A stretch of DNA of 64,000 nucleotides from the NCBI RefSeq assembly GCF_002237755.1, contig NZ_MWSJ01000011.1, positions 62,001 through 126,000 of the forward strand. Reading direction: 5' to 3'. The position numbers and the translations under genes were made by a program. Shown here piece after piece: positions 1 through 8,146 of this stretch (the first letter of the stretch is position 1; each line of letters begins with the position of its first letter). The DNA comes from Lysinibacillus sp. KCTC 33748. Lineage in GTDB: Bacteria; Bacillota; Bacilli; Bacillales_A; Planococcaceae. Below the pieces are notes generated by a model. The model searched no databases and was not told where the DNA came from. It worked only from the letters and a program-made list of their open reading frames with translations.

Positions 1-1100
1 AAGGTTTTGCCATTGGTAAAAATGAAAACGAGTATTTATTAAAGTCTAAGGCGCTGTTTAAAAAACATAAATTAATCATTAGAGTCATGTCTGAAGATAC
101 GAATCCAAACTACTTCGTTAATAATATTTCTGGGATGATGGGGTTTTACGATAACATTCCTTTTGAAGATGATCATTTAAAAGAATTAGTGTTGACTCAA
201 ATAGCCGTTTTAAATACAGTGATTGCGATTGAATCAGAAAAAGAGATACATGAAGACCAGATGCTGTTATTTACGGAACTGCTATCAAAAATAGGGGGGA
301 TTGGCTTTTTACCGAATGGCACTTTGTTAGCCGATGAAGGAGCGGTTATTGTTTATCCTGACGGGCAATCAGGACCGTCCAATTTCAGACCCCATGCGTG
401 TACACGCAAGGTTATGGGACAAGAGGTGACATCAGAAGAAGGCGAGCAAAGAAAAAATAAAACGATAGCCTATTTAAAAGAAAAAGCTATTCTATATACA
501 GCTTCCCTTCCTCAACTCCCAGCAATAGAGGCTTGTCAGTTTAAAACCAAAGAAGACATTGCTAGAAGAGCAGTAGCTCTGTTAATTGTCATTCAATTTG
601 CTTGTGATGTGGCACAAGGCGGAAATGTGGAAGAATCGCGAGACTTTTTCATCAATATGTTACGCACATATAAAGTGGAAAACTATCTAACTGAAAATGA
701 AAGAGACTTTTTACAAGCTTCAGAACCAGATGTGCAAAAAGCCATTAATATTTCATGGCAATACGAGGCTTATTGGGCACTTATTTGGGCACTTGGCTTT
801 GTTGAAGAACTCGATTTTCCTGATGAAGTATGCGATTGCGAGTATGCCATTCAAGTTGTTTCTAACTGTGAAACGTTTGAACAACTTTATCTTCAAGCTG
901 TCATGCGTAGTCAGGAAGAGATTTTAGATGAAGCCGACAAAATTTACAGATATCATTGGGCTTGTGTAGATAGTCGTATACAAGAACGACCAGCTCCTGC
1001 GGGGATGAATGAAAGTATCGTTATGGAAAGACGTAGGGGCTTGTTCTGGATAATAGGGCATCGCAATGAAGACTGGGATACAATTTCAATGGATACTTAA
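1..1100 (+). CDS. DUF4272 domain protein, 5' truncated
   Basis: The reading frame is open from the window edge (first full codon at base 3), so the true start lies upstream and the ATG at 87 is internal. The C-terminal half resembles DUF4272: a Trp-rich stretch (WQYEAYWALIWALGF) and a later segment (DEADKIYRYHWACVDSR) before a Met-Arg-Arg-rich end. The function of this family is unknown; it is a soluble protein with no signal peptide visible. A terminator hairpin follows directly. Confidence 0.75.
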   Translation, partial: GFAIGKNENEYLLKSKALFKKHKLIIRVMSEDTNPNYFVNNISGMMGFYDNIPFEDDHLKELVLTQIAVLNTVIAIESEKEIHEDQMLLFTELLSKIGGIGFLPNGTLLADEGAVIVYPDGQSGPSNFRPHACTRKVMGQEVTSEEGEQRKNKTIAYLKEKAILYTASLPQLPAIEACQFKTKEDIARRAVALLIVIQFACDVAQGGNVEESRDFFINMLRTYKVENYLTENERDFLQASEPDVQKAINISWQYEAYWALIWALGFVEELDFPDEVCDCEYAIQVVSNCETFEQLYLQAVMRSQEEILDEADKIYRYHWACVDSRIQERPAPAGMNESIVMERRRGLFWIIGHRNEDWDTISMDT

Positions 1101-1110
1101 ACATAAAGAA

Positions 1111-1148
1111 AAATAGCAAACTAGTAGGTTGAGCTAGTTTGCTATTTT
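1111..1148. terminator. Bidirectional intrinsic terminator
   Basis: A 14-bp perfect stem (1111-1124 with 1134-1147) around a 9-base loop, with T-rich sequence after it and A-rich sequence before it. It separates two convergent genes. Confidence 0.8.
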
Positions 1149-1155
1149 AACAATA

Positions 1156-2580
1156 TTATTTAATATAATTAGGCTTACTTACCTTATCAATCAGAAGAAG
1201 GCCATCATATTGATCCCGCGGAACAAGACTTTCCTGAATCATTCCCCAGCTATACGATAAACGTGGTTCAAACATCCATGAGTTTCCTCGTTCATTTTGA
1301 CGGTTTCGCATGTCGATAAATGTGTACGGTTTATTTGATGACGAAAGAATATCCTCGACAGATCCCTTTATAGGAGGTAAAACGGTCATAGGTTCACCCA
1401 TATTGTTTGCTGTTTCGCCACTAGCCATATAAAGGCCAAGTACATAGCTATATTTCTTGTAGATATCTGGTAGACGCTCACCCATTAACTTTACCGGGTA
1501 AGGAGAACCCATTACTTCGGATTGTGCTTTACGAATATGGTCATTATGCGCCCAGACGATAAACTTTTCAGTCGGATAAATCTCCTCTGCCAACCAAAGT
1601 AGGTTTTCCATCATTGCTTGGTCACGCCATTCCATTGTCTTATAAAAAGACTCAGGGTTATATTTTTCTAGATCAATATTTGATTGAATTGATAGTTCTA
1701 CATATTCGTCTGCTAAACGGATACGGTCAGCCAAAGTACGTTCCATAAGTTTTACAATATGTGGCTCGCTAGGATAAGCTGCTTGTAACTCTTTTTCTTT
1801 AAGCTGTACTTGTGATTTTACTTGTTTATACACGTCGATAATGCTAGGTTTCGCCTCTTGGTAGCCTTTTAAATCCTTACCGAAGCTCCAATCAGCAAGT
1901 TGCTTCTCTACTTCACTGAACTGTTTCGCAAGCTGACTATTTTGTAGCCAGTCACCGTTCGTAAATGCATTTTGCTGTTGAATATCAAAGCCTGCTAATT
2001 TTAAAGGTTTATCTGTTTTCTGTGTTTTTTTAGCATATTCAAATAACGGTAGTGTTTCTTTTGTCCACCATACACCAAAAATAGAATCCTTCATCGTTTG
2101 TTTCACTGTTTGTTTGTCGATTTGCCCCTGAGCATTCATGGCATTCCCCATACCACTTTCGAAGGCTAGGACATTGTAGCCCATTTCTTGGTGTAAAAAT
2201 TGAATTAAACGTGTTTTTGCTAGGTTAAATTCTGCTGCGCCATGTGAACTTTCCCCTAAAAAAACGATGCGCTTATCATGGAGTAAAGGCTTTAGCATCT
2301 CTAAATCTTCAAATTTATTAGATGGAATGTTTTGTTGAATAATAGCTTCAGGCTGAATGGACGTTAAACTGTAAGCATGGTCGTTTGTCCACTTTTTCCA
2401 CTCTTGAAGTGTTTCATTAGATGTGCGAGCTACCTTAACTTCTAATTTATTTTCGAAAGCTACGCGTTCTTCTATCACCGGAACTGCTGCCGATGCATTT
2501 GAAACTCCGTTGAACGCTACAAAACTTGTTAGCGCGATACTTAATGATAATAAAACCTTACGTTTCTTACCTTTTGTCAC
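1156..2580 (-). CDS. Secreted erythromycin esterase family protein
   Basis: 474 residues. It begins with a basic-hydrophobic signal peptide (about residues 1-31, ending NASA), so it is probably exported. The family core is clear: FLGESSHGAAEFN near residue 105, followed by LAFESGMG and later WAHNDHIRK. These carry the His and Glu residues typical of the EreA/EreB-like fold. Known family members hydrolyse macrolide lactones, but most Bacillales homologues have no tested substrate, so macrolide resistance is not claimed. A second, more divergent member lies at 17434-18696. Confidence 0.85.
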   Translation of the reverse strand: MTKGKKRKVLLSLSIALTSFVAFNGVSNASAAVPVIEERVAFENKLEVKVARTSNETLQEWKKWTNDHAYSLTSIQPEAIIQQNIPSNKFEDLEMLKPLLHDKRIVFLGESSHGAAEFNLAKTRLIQFLHQEMGYNVLAFESGMGNAMNAQGQIDKQTVKQTMKDSIFGVWWTKETLPLFEYAKKTQKTDKPLKLAGFDIQQQNAFTNGDWLQNSQLAKQFSEVEKQLADWSFGKDLKGYQEAKPSIIDVYKQVKSQVQLKEKELQAAYPSEPHIVKLMERTLADRIRLADEYVELSIQSNIDLEKYNPESFYKTMEWRDQAMMENLLWLAEEIYPTEKFIVWAHNDHIRKAQSEVMGSPYPVKLMGERLPDIYKKYSYVLGLYMASGETANNMGEPMTVLPPIKGSVEDILSSSNKPYTFIDMRNRQNERGNSWMFEPRLSYSWGMIQESLVPRDQYDGLLLIDKVSKPNYIK

Positions 2581-2690
2581 TCTCTATCAGTCCTTCGTTA
2601 TATGTTAAGGCTAATTATAGATAGTGAAGTTTAAAGTAAAAGGGGAGTTTGTTTAAATTTTGTTTAAATTTGGTCTAATTACATGATTAA

Positions 2691-2836
2691 GGTTCATCAC
2701 CAAAAGTAGTGGGTGAAATTTTTAAAAAAACATTTTATATTAGTTGATCTTCGTTCCGGCTGGCCGACTCCTCGGGGCGTCAGCGACAAAGCGCCCAGCC
2801 GGAACGGAAATCAACCACACGTTAGGGTGATGAGCC
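2691..2836. repeat. Repeat family A, copy 1 (nested inverted repeats)
   Basis: Outer inverted repeats GGTTCATCACC (2691-2701) and GGTGATGAGCC (2826-2836) enclose an inner pair: GTTGATCTTCGTTCCGGCTG from 2743 and its near-complement CAGCCGGAACGGAAATCAAC ending at 2815. No coding potential. It lies in the intergenic region upstream of the esterase-family gene. The best-preserved copy in the window. Confidence 0.85.
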
Positions 2837-2864
2837 ATTATTAAAGTTATTTGAGCGAAGACAG

Positions 2865-2908
2865 TAAAAAAACATCTCCAAAGTGTAAGTACACTGTAGA
2901 GATGTAAT
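2865..2908 (-). terminator. Intrinsic terminator of the YvyF-like gene
   Basis: Read on the minus strand, a stem ACATCTC/GAGATGT with an extra AGTGTA/TACACT inner pairing is followed by a run of T. It sits just beyond the stop codon of the gene at 2910-3263. Confidence 0.65.
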
Positions 2909-2909
2909 T

Positions 2910-3263
2910 TTATTTATAGTGATACGTGCTAGCTCTAGGATGATTCCGTTGTATTTGATTGAACCATGCACGATCCTTTTCCTCTTGTTTTAATGTACTA
3001 ACGATTGTTGATGAGCAACTAACACAGATTTTTGCCTGAGTAATTTGTCCACAGCGTTCACAAGGCGCCCCTAAATTAGGGAAAATCGATTTTTTTAACT
3101 TTCCTGCTTTTACCCATTTATAGAGTAGGTCTGATGAAACCCCAGTCACTGCAACTACCTCATCGTTCGTTAAATAGCGATTATTTTTTCTTAGTAAAAA
3201 ATGATGCAATTCCGAAAAAATATCTTCTTCTCTCACATCAATCCTATTAGTAAATAGCAACAT
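2910..3263 (-). CDS. YvyF-like (TIGR03826-type) zinc-ribbon protein
   Basis: 117 residues. The middle (DEVVAVTGVSSDLLYKWVKAGKL) looks like a helix-turn-helix region, followed by FPNLGAPCERCG and a CVSC pair forming a probable zinc ribbon. This order matches the flagellar-region protein YvyF, but the N-terminal Cys pair of B. subtilis YvyF is missing, so this protein is shorter. Ribosome site CGAGGAG precedes the ATG. It lies 23 bases after the DUF2225 gene and is probably co-transcribed. Role unknown; the link to flagella is only by family. Confidence 0.5.
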   Translation of the reverse strand: MLLFTNRIDVREEDIFSELHHFLLRKNNRYLTNDEVVAVTGVSSDLLYKWVKAGKLKKSIFPNLGAPCERCGQITQAKICVSCSSTIVSTLKQEEKDRAWFNQIQRNHPRASTYHYK

Positions 3264-3286
3264 ATTTATTACTCTCCTCGTTTACA

Positions 3287-3982
3287 TTAATTGATGACTT
3301 CTCCTATATTGTCATTTACGTTGTTAGGTTGATCGTCGTATTTATAGTTTTCCCAACGATTTCGTGCTAGTTTTCGATATTTATTGGAAACATGTCGATC
3401 TGCAATTAATCGAGAGAATCCTTTTTTCGCCTCAGCAATATCTCCAAGTCGAAGGCTTAATTCTGCATGTAAATATTGAATTCTCTCTCCGCCCTCTTGA
3501 TTGGATGCAAAAGATTTACTGTAAAAGTCTCTTGCTGCAAAGAGGTAGCGCATTTCCGATTCATGATCATTTTTTAAGCGATATAGCCAGGCTATTTTTA
3601 GTGCGAAATTGGCCATAAGAAGTGACTCTTCCATTGATGCTCTTGATACAAGATAGGCTAATTTAAGGCTTACAATGGCATCATCAATCGTACGTTCCTT
3701 GCAAATATCCATTGGTTTTTGTAGCTCTTTAATGTACAGCTCATCTATAAGAAGCATGAAAGGTCCATACGTTCTTGTCATAGTTTTGTGATAAGCGTAG
3801 CCACAATGCGGACAAACGGCAACCTCATACAATAACGGGTTTAAACCTTCATAAACTGGCATGAAGTCTGTTTGTTCCTCGATAATTTTATATCGATTAG
3901 GGCGAACTTTATATGTAGTAAAATGCTTTTTGCAAAACTTACAATCCACACTACTTTCATAGTAATAAATATTAAATGCCAT
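3287..3982 (-). CDS. DUF2225 family protein
   Basis: 231 residues. Two CxxC pairs (CKFCKKHF near residue 13 and CPHCGYAY near residue 58) suggest zinc binding. The rest is helical and TPR-like (alternating LKLAYLVSR, ALKIAWLYR, YLFAARDFY, ELSLRLGDI). This arrangement is typical of DUF2225. I chose the ATG at 3982 because AAAGGAG lies 9 bases upstream; the in-frame start 24 bases earlier has no ribosome site. First gene of a two-gene unit with the YvyF-like gene. Confidence 0.75.
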   Translation of the reverse strand: MAFNIYYYESSVDCKFCKKHFTTYKVRPNRYKIIEEQTDFMPVYEGLNPLLYEVAVCPHCGYAYHKTMTRTYGPFMLLIDELYIKELQKPMDICKERTIDDAIVSLKLAYLVSRASMEESLLMANFALKIAWLYRLKNDHESEMRYLFAARDFYSKSFASNQEGGERIQYLHAELSLRLGDIAEAKKGFSRLIADRHVSNKYRKLARNRWENYKYDDQPNNVNDNIGEVIN

Positions 3983-4500
3983 AAGAATCAACTCCTTTCC
4001 ACCCAAATAATTTTATGTAGAAGACTCCTACCTCTGATGGTAGTAAGAGGGATGTGAATATATTTCTTTTGTTCTATTTATATGAAGGGCAATGTCGTTC
4101 AATATATTTAATTTAGTTTCTCTTATTTTAACAATTCTATGTTCTTTGGTATACTCCTTTAGAATTATTAAAATAAAAATGTTCAATGCTTTTTTAGTTG
4201 TTTGAAATACCGATACGTACCCGTAATAGTATTTATCGGTGTTGCTGAAGTAAATTTACATGTTCGTTTTAGTTTGTCGAAATACGTACAAATGTTTAAA
4301 TAAATAACTACTTATTTTTTTATTATAAAGTCGTTTGTGCAGGTTAAAATACCTATATTGTGTTTTGGGATAAAGATGCTTCCTCTCAATTATTAACGTA
4401 AAATTACAAGTATGCTGGATAGGGAATATAGGATTATGATTGACGGTAAAGAGGAGCCAATTAACGCTCGCCTGTAGTGGAAATGAGTGTCTTTAAATTA

Positions 4501-4690
4501 GATTCATCATCAAAATTGCGGATGACATTTATAAGGTAATCTTCGTTCCGGCTGGGCAAATCCTTGGGCAGCAACGAAGCGGCTCATCGGACGCCCCCAG
4601 GAAGCTCTACTCTGTGCGAAAGCGTAGCGGCAGCAGCAAAGCGCCCTGCCGAACGGAAATCATCCCCCAAGCTTTGGTGTTATTCCTCTG
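4501..4690. repeat. Repeat family A, copy 2
   Basis: Contains the core TCTTCGTTCCGGCTGGGC near 4541 and the matching GCGCCCTGCCGAACGGAAAT near 4650, with outer GATTCATCATC and GGTGTTATTCC ends. The interior carries the modules AGCGGCTCATCGGACGCCCC and TGCGAAAGCGTAGCGGCAGC that recur in copies 4, 7 and 8. The rest of the 4007-4731 gap is AT-rich and shows no gene. Confidence 0.75.
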
Positions 4691-4731
4691 CTAGATTTAC
4701 ATCTAGTATGTAAAATGAAAAGGAGCAAACG

Positions 4732-5505
4732 ATGGATTATAAAATTGTATTCTTTGATGTAGATGGAACGCTTGTTAATTATGAAGATGGTCGTATGCAA
4801 GAACGTACAAGGACCGCTATTCAACAATTAAAGGATAAAGGAATTCATATTGTAGCTGCTACAGGAAGACCTTTATCAATGTGCCAGGATTTAAGGAATG
4901 TAGGAATAGAGACGTTTATTACAGCTAATGGTGCATATGTTAAGCACCAAGATCAAGTCATACATAAAATACCGATTGCCAAAGAAGTAGTCCAAGTAGT
5001 GAAGGCTTTTGCTGATGAAAATAAACAAAGTCTATCGTTTTTTACAGAAACATTATCAATGAATAACGTTCAAGAAGAAGAGACATTAAAAGCTATGAAA
5101 GAAACATTATCTTTGCGAGAGTTTCCCGTTATCAATGAAGATATTGGAACGAAAGAAGTGTATTTAATGTGTTTATATGGTGATGAGGATGTTGAGAAAA
5201 AGTATACCTCCACATTTCCTCATTTATTATTTAAAAGGTGGCATCCTAACATAACAAATGTTTTGCAGCATGATGTTTCTAAGTCTATTGCTGTTCAAGC
5301 TGTACTAGAATATTTCGACTTGAGTCCTGATGAAGCACTTGCTTTTGGGGATGGAGATAATGATATCGATATGCTAGAGCAGGTCGGCTTCGGTATTGCA
5401 ATGGGTAACGGTAGTGAAGCATTAAAAAATATCGCTAATTTTGTAACAAAGAAATCAACTGAAGATGGTATTGATTATGCTCTTCGTGAGCTAGGAATCA
5501 TTTAA
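4732..5505 (+). CDS. Cof-type HAD-IIB phosphatase
   Basis: 257 residues, the usual length. Motif I FFDVDGTLVNYED at the N-terminus holds the nucleophile Asp and the acid/base Asp. Motif II is AATGRP. Motif IV is AFGDGDNDIDMLE near residue 204, preceded by a Lys (SKSIAV). The large cap between motifs II and III is of the C2B type. Expected to be a cytosolic magnesium-dependent phosphatase on sugar phosphates or similar small substrates; substrate not predictable. Strong AAAAGGAG site 6 bases before ATG. Monocistronic. Confidence 0.85.
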   Translation: MDYKIVFFDVDGTLVNYEDGRMQERTRTAIQQLKDKGIHIVAATGRPLSMCQDLRNVGIETFITANGAYVKHQDQVIHKIPIAKEVVQVVKAFADENKQSLSFFTETLSMNNVQEEETLKAMKETLSLREFPVINEDIGTKEVYLMCLYGDEDVEKKYTSTFPHLLFKRWHPNITNVLQHDVSKSIAVQAVLEYFDLSPDEALAFGDGDNDIDMLEQVGFGIAMGNGSEALKNIANFVTKKSTEDGIDYALRELGII

Positions 5506-5607
5506 TGGAAAAAACTGTATTGAATTCATAACACTCATAATGTTGTCTCCATTGAGTTATGATAAAGCTAACTATAAAAATTATTATGCTTTAGGTGGGA
5601 TGGATTT

Positions 5608-6213
5608 ATGGCGCAGCATGTGCAATCTCTTATTGAACATTATGGATATTTTGGCATCATTCTTGTCCTAATTGGGGGGATTGTCGGGCTGCCACTTCCT
5701 GATGAATTATTTTTGACATATGTAGGGTATAGCGTTTATCGAGAAACGCTTGCACATATTCCTGCTTTAATCAGCGCTATCGTAGGTGCGGTAGGAGGAA
5801 TTACTTTGAGCTACTATATAGGCTATAGATTCGGGCTACCTTTATTGCAAAAATACGGTTCGAAAATTCATATTACTGAGCAGAAAATTGATTTTACTAA
5901 AGAGTTATTTGCAAAAATAGGGCCGGGATTATTATTAATAGGATATTTTATTCCTGGTGTGCGCCATCTTACAGCATATATTGCCGCTATTAATAATTAT
6001 CCTTATAAAAAATTTGCTTTCTTTGCGTATACGGGAGCAGTTATATGGACATTTACGTTTATTACTTTAGGTAATGTACTAGGTGAGAAATGGCATTATG
6101 TTGAGGCATATTTATCCCGTTACAGCATTTATCTTATAGTATTGTTTATAATAATTATGCTGATCGTTTATGTTGTTTTTAAAAAAAGGAATCTCACTAA
6201 TATAAATGATTAA
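5608..6213 (+). CDS. DedA family membrane protein
   Basis: 201 residues with about five hydrophobic segments. The family signature is present: a Gly-rich first half with GLPLPDEL (residues about 26-33) and the re-entrant-loop motif FIPGVRHLTAYIAA near residue 113. DedA (VTT/SNARE-associated) proteins act in the inner membrane; several flip undecaprenyl phosphate or phosphatidylethanolamine. Which lipid this one handles cannot be told. It stands alone between a phosphatase gene and a terminator. Confidence 0.85.
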   Translation: MAQHVQSLIEHYGYFGIILVLIGGIVGLPLPDELFLTYVGYSVYRETLAHIPALISAIVGAVGGITLSYYIGYRFGLPLLQKYGSKIHITEQKIDFTKELFAKIGPGLLLIGYFIPGVRHLTAYIAAINNYPYKKFAFFAYTGAVIWTFTFITLGNVLGEKWHYVEAYLSRYSIYLIVLFIIIMLIVYVVFKKRNLTNIND

Positions 6214-6216
6214 GAA

Positions 6217-6248
6217 AGGTCTGGTTCAATATTTATTGAATCAGACCT
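6217..6248. terminator. Bidirectional intrinsic terminator
   Basis: Stem AGGTCTGATTCAAT type: 6217-6231 pairs with 6235-6248 with one mismatch and a very short loop. It lies between the convergent DedA and cyclase-family genes. Confidence 0.75.
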
Positions 6249-6257
6249 GTTGCTATA

Positions 6258-6995
6258 TTAAGGCAATATAGCAAATGAACGAACAGGGAATCCAGATGCT
6301 TTTTCAGGCTTCGGCACAATATTGAATATAACGGCGCCTTTTGGAGGTAGCTTATCCAAATTTGTCATAAGCTCAATTTGATAAGTATCTTGCTCAAGCA
6401 CAAAATATTCGCCGTCTAACTTACCGTTTTTACGAAAATCTGTTGCTGAATCCGTATCAAAAGTTTCGTGGCCGATTGCACTTACTTTTCGTTCGTTGAA
6501 TAAAAATTGCAAAGCTTCTAATCCCCAGCCAGGAATATGATTATTGCCATCGGTATCTTTATTGCTGAAAGCCTCTTTATCTGGCCAACGTTTACTCCAA
6601 TCTGTACGCAGCGCAACAAAGGTACCTTCTTCAATTTCTCCATATTCAGCTTCAAAGTTAAGAATATCTTGAACGCTTAACGTGTAGTCGTTGTTAATTT
6701 CAGCTTCCTTCGATTTATCAATAACGATTAGTGGGAGTACTAGTTCTTTTAGCTCCAATTCCTCTAAATAGCGTGTTTCTTGCACGAAATGGATAGGTGG
6801 GTCGATATGTGTTCCGTATTGTCCAGGGAAAGAGAATTGTTGTGCAAAGAATCCATCATCATGTGAAAATAATGTTTCAAATTTTGCATCATCAAACATA
6901 AAGAAATGAGGAGAGTTTGGACCGAATGTATGTGTTAAATCAACCCATTCTTTTGATTTCAATAATTTTATTGCTTGTAAAAGTTCGTTTGCCAT
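6258..6995 (-). CDS. Cyclase family (kynurenine formamidase-like) hydrolase
   Basis: 245 residues. The metal-binding signature GQYGTHIDPPIHF (about residues 58-70) gives the His, Asp and His ligands of the cyclase/KynB fold; a further His (AIGHETFDTD) lies in the C-terminal half. Members hydrolyse N-formylkynurenine, isatin or related amides and lactones. The start at 6995 follows AGGGAAATAGT; the ATG 24 bases upstream has no site. Its leader is a SAM riboswitch with a terminator, so the gene should fall when SAM is plentiful. That suggests a role in sulfur or methionine metabolism rather than tryptophan breakdown (inference). Confidence 0.75.
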   Translation of the reverse strand: MANELLQAIKLLKSKEWVDLTHTFGPNSPHFFMFDDAKFETLFSHDDGFFAQQFSFPGQYGTHIDPPIHFVQETRYLEELELKELVLPLIVIDKSKEAEINNDYTLSVQDILNFEAEYGEIEEGTFVALRTDWSKRWPDKEAFSNKDTDGNNHIPGWGLEALQFLFNERKVSAIGHETFDTDSATDFRKNGKLDGEYFVLEQDTYQIELMTNLDKLPPKGAVIFNIVPKPEKASGFPVRSFAILP

Positions 6996-7066
6996 ACTAT
7001 TTCCCTGCTTTCTGTGCATATTTTGGGTGCGATTCTTTGCGTATCATTCACGTTAAAGAGCAAATA

Positions 7067-7100
7067 AAAAAGAGTCCTCCTTGTAGAAGAGGACTCTTGT
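7067..7100 (-). terminator. Riboswitch-controlled terminator
   Basis: On the minus strand AAGAGTCCTC pairs with GAGGACTCTT across a 9-base loop, followed by a T run. It is the expression platform between the SAM aptamer and the cyclase-family gene. Confidence 0.85.
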
Positions 7101-7121
7101 GCAAAGCAAATGCAGTAAGTC

Positions 7122-7232
7122 TTCTCATCTTCAAGGCTAAATTATGCCATTTGGAATTAGCACCATACCTATAGGCTGGTTGCTGAGACTTCATAGGGCC
7201 AATCCCTCCGTCTCTCTTGATAAGAAAATACG
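7122..7232 (-). promoter_or_regulatory. SAM-I (S-box) riboswitch aptamer
   Basis: Read on the minus strand the S-box landmarks appear in order: P1 strand TTCTTATC, then AGAGAGACGGAGGGATTGG, CCCTATGAAGTCTCAGCAACC, GGTGCTAATTCC, and a closing GATGAGAA that pairs with P1. The terminator at 7067-7100 follows. SAM binding is known to favour termination in this class. The only gene downstream is the cyclase-family gene at 6258-6995. No other RNA gene in the area. Confidence 0.92.
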
Positions 7233-7359
7233 ATATAAAAATTTTCAGAAATAAAGTTTACAAATAATTTAGCATATTCATTTATAGGTTACAAGTTCAA
7301 TAGGGATACGAGGTTAAAAAATTTCAACACTTCAAAACCTCCAAAAGCATGCGAAAAGC

Positions 7360-7390
7360 AAAAAGAGGCCCTCTTCAAAGGGCCAACTCT
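7360..7390 (-). terminator. Intrinsic terminator
   Basis: On the minus strand GAGTTGGCCCTTT and AGAGGGCCTCTTTTT form a stem followed by T residues, immediately after the stop codon at 7391. Confidence 0.6.
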
Positions 7391-7798
7391 TCACCAACTC
7401 AAAGCTAATGTAAGCTTACAACAGCCGCTATCAGTAAATATTATACGAATGCCATCTGGCGTATAGGTAGTTTCGAATTTTATCGTAACGCCCGTTGACG
7501 TAATTAATTTTTCAACTTCTGTTTTATTTGATAGTTGCGCTGCGTTCATAAGATCATGTGCAAATTGCTCTGATTCATCAATTTTATCCGTAAGTAATTG
7601 TGCTTGCTGCATAATAATCTTGACTCGTTTCGCGGAAGTCTTTAATTTCACTGTATTGATGGATGGAAATGGACTTCTATTCGTTGGGTCAGGCATTGCT
7701 AGATGTCTAGAAGGTTGTTGAGTAGTTGGTTGATTTGCCATTACCCATGCCGGATAATAATTAGGATAGACAAAATACGGATAAGGATTGTAATACAA
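7391..7798 (-). CDS. Small conserved hypothetical protein with Tyr/Pro-rich N-terminus
   Basis: 135 residues from a TTG start at 7798, chosen because AGGAGG lies 9 bases upstream. The first 20 residues are aromatic and Pro-rich (YYNPYPYFVYPNYYP), then a helical middle (AKRVKIIMQQAQLL, then EQFAHDLMNAAQLS) and a beta-like end with a CC pair (DSGCCKLTLALSW). The composition is like small spore-coat or spore-core-associated Bacillales proteins, but I do not recognise the family. Monocistronic. Confidence 0.6.
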   Translation of the reverse strand: MYYNPYPYFVYPNYYPAWVMANQPTTQQPSRHLAMPDPTNRSPFPSINTVKLKTSAKRVKIIMQQAQLLTDKIDESEQFAHDLMNAAQLSNKTEVEKLITSTGVTIKFETTYTPDGIRIIFTDSGCCKLTLALSW

Positions 7799-7914
7799 CT
7801 AAATTTCCTCCTATCCTATAGTTGATACATTATCTTATGTACAACAAAGACTTTAGGTGTTAATGGCAAATGCTTTGAAAAGCCTGAGCGAAAAGGTACT
7901 CAAGTCTCTGCAAA

Positions 7915-8100
7915 AGGAGGGATTGATTTCCGTCATCGCTGATCCCCGAGGAGTCGCCCAGCCTCCACTCCAATCAACATGTATCTTCTGGCATGGCACT
8001 TTAATTTATAGTGATAAAAAAACATTAGCCACAGATTTTTTGAGCGAAAGCGAAGTAGCTTAGAACGGAAATTATCCTCATTTAAAGTGCTATAACATTG
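7915..8100 (-). repeat. Repeat family A, copy 3 (degenerate, inverted)
   Basis: On the minus strand it carries GTTGATTGGAGTGGAGGCTG then GGGCGACTCCTCGGGGATCA, the same order as in copy 8 near 57960, ending CGGAAATCAATCC. A further half-end (GAACGGAAATTATCCTCAT, 8063-8081) resembles the right flank of copy 5. The short open frame over this region is repeat-derived. It fills most of the 7799-8146 gap. Confidence 0.65.
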
Positions 8101-8146
8101 ACAAATATGTCCTTTTCATTGTTTTTTGATCCTATAAGCAAGGGGA

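Noticed and set aside
4007-4500. Hidden gene or RNA in the gap after the DUF2225 gene
   Set aside because: The stretch is AT-rich, with stops in all frames and no clear hairpin or riboswitch motif.
7857-8063. 68-codon open frame on the plus strand
   Set aside because: It runs through degenerate repeat A copy 3, has no ribosome site and its sequence mirrors the repeat.
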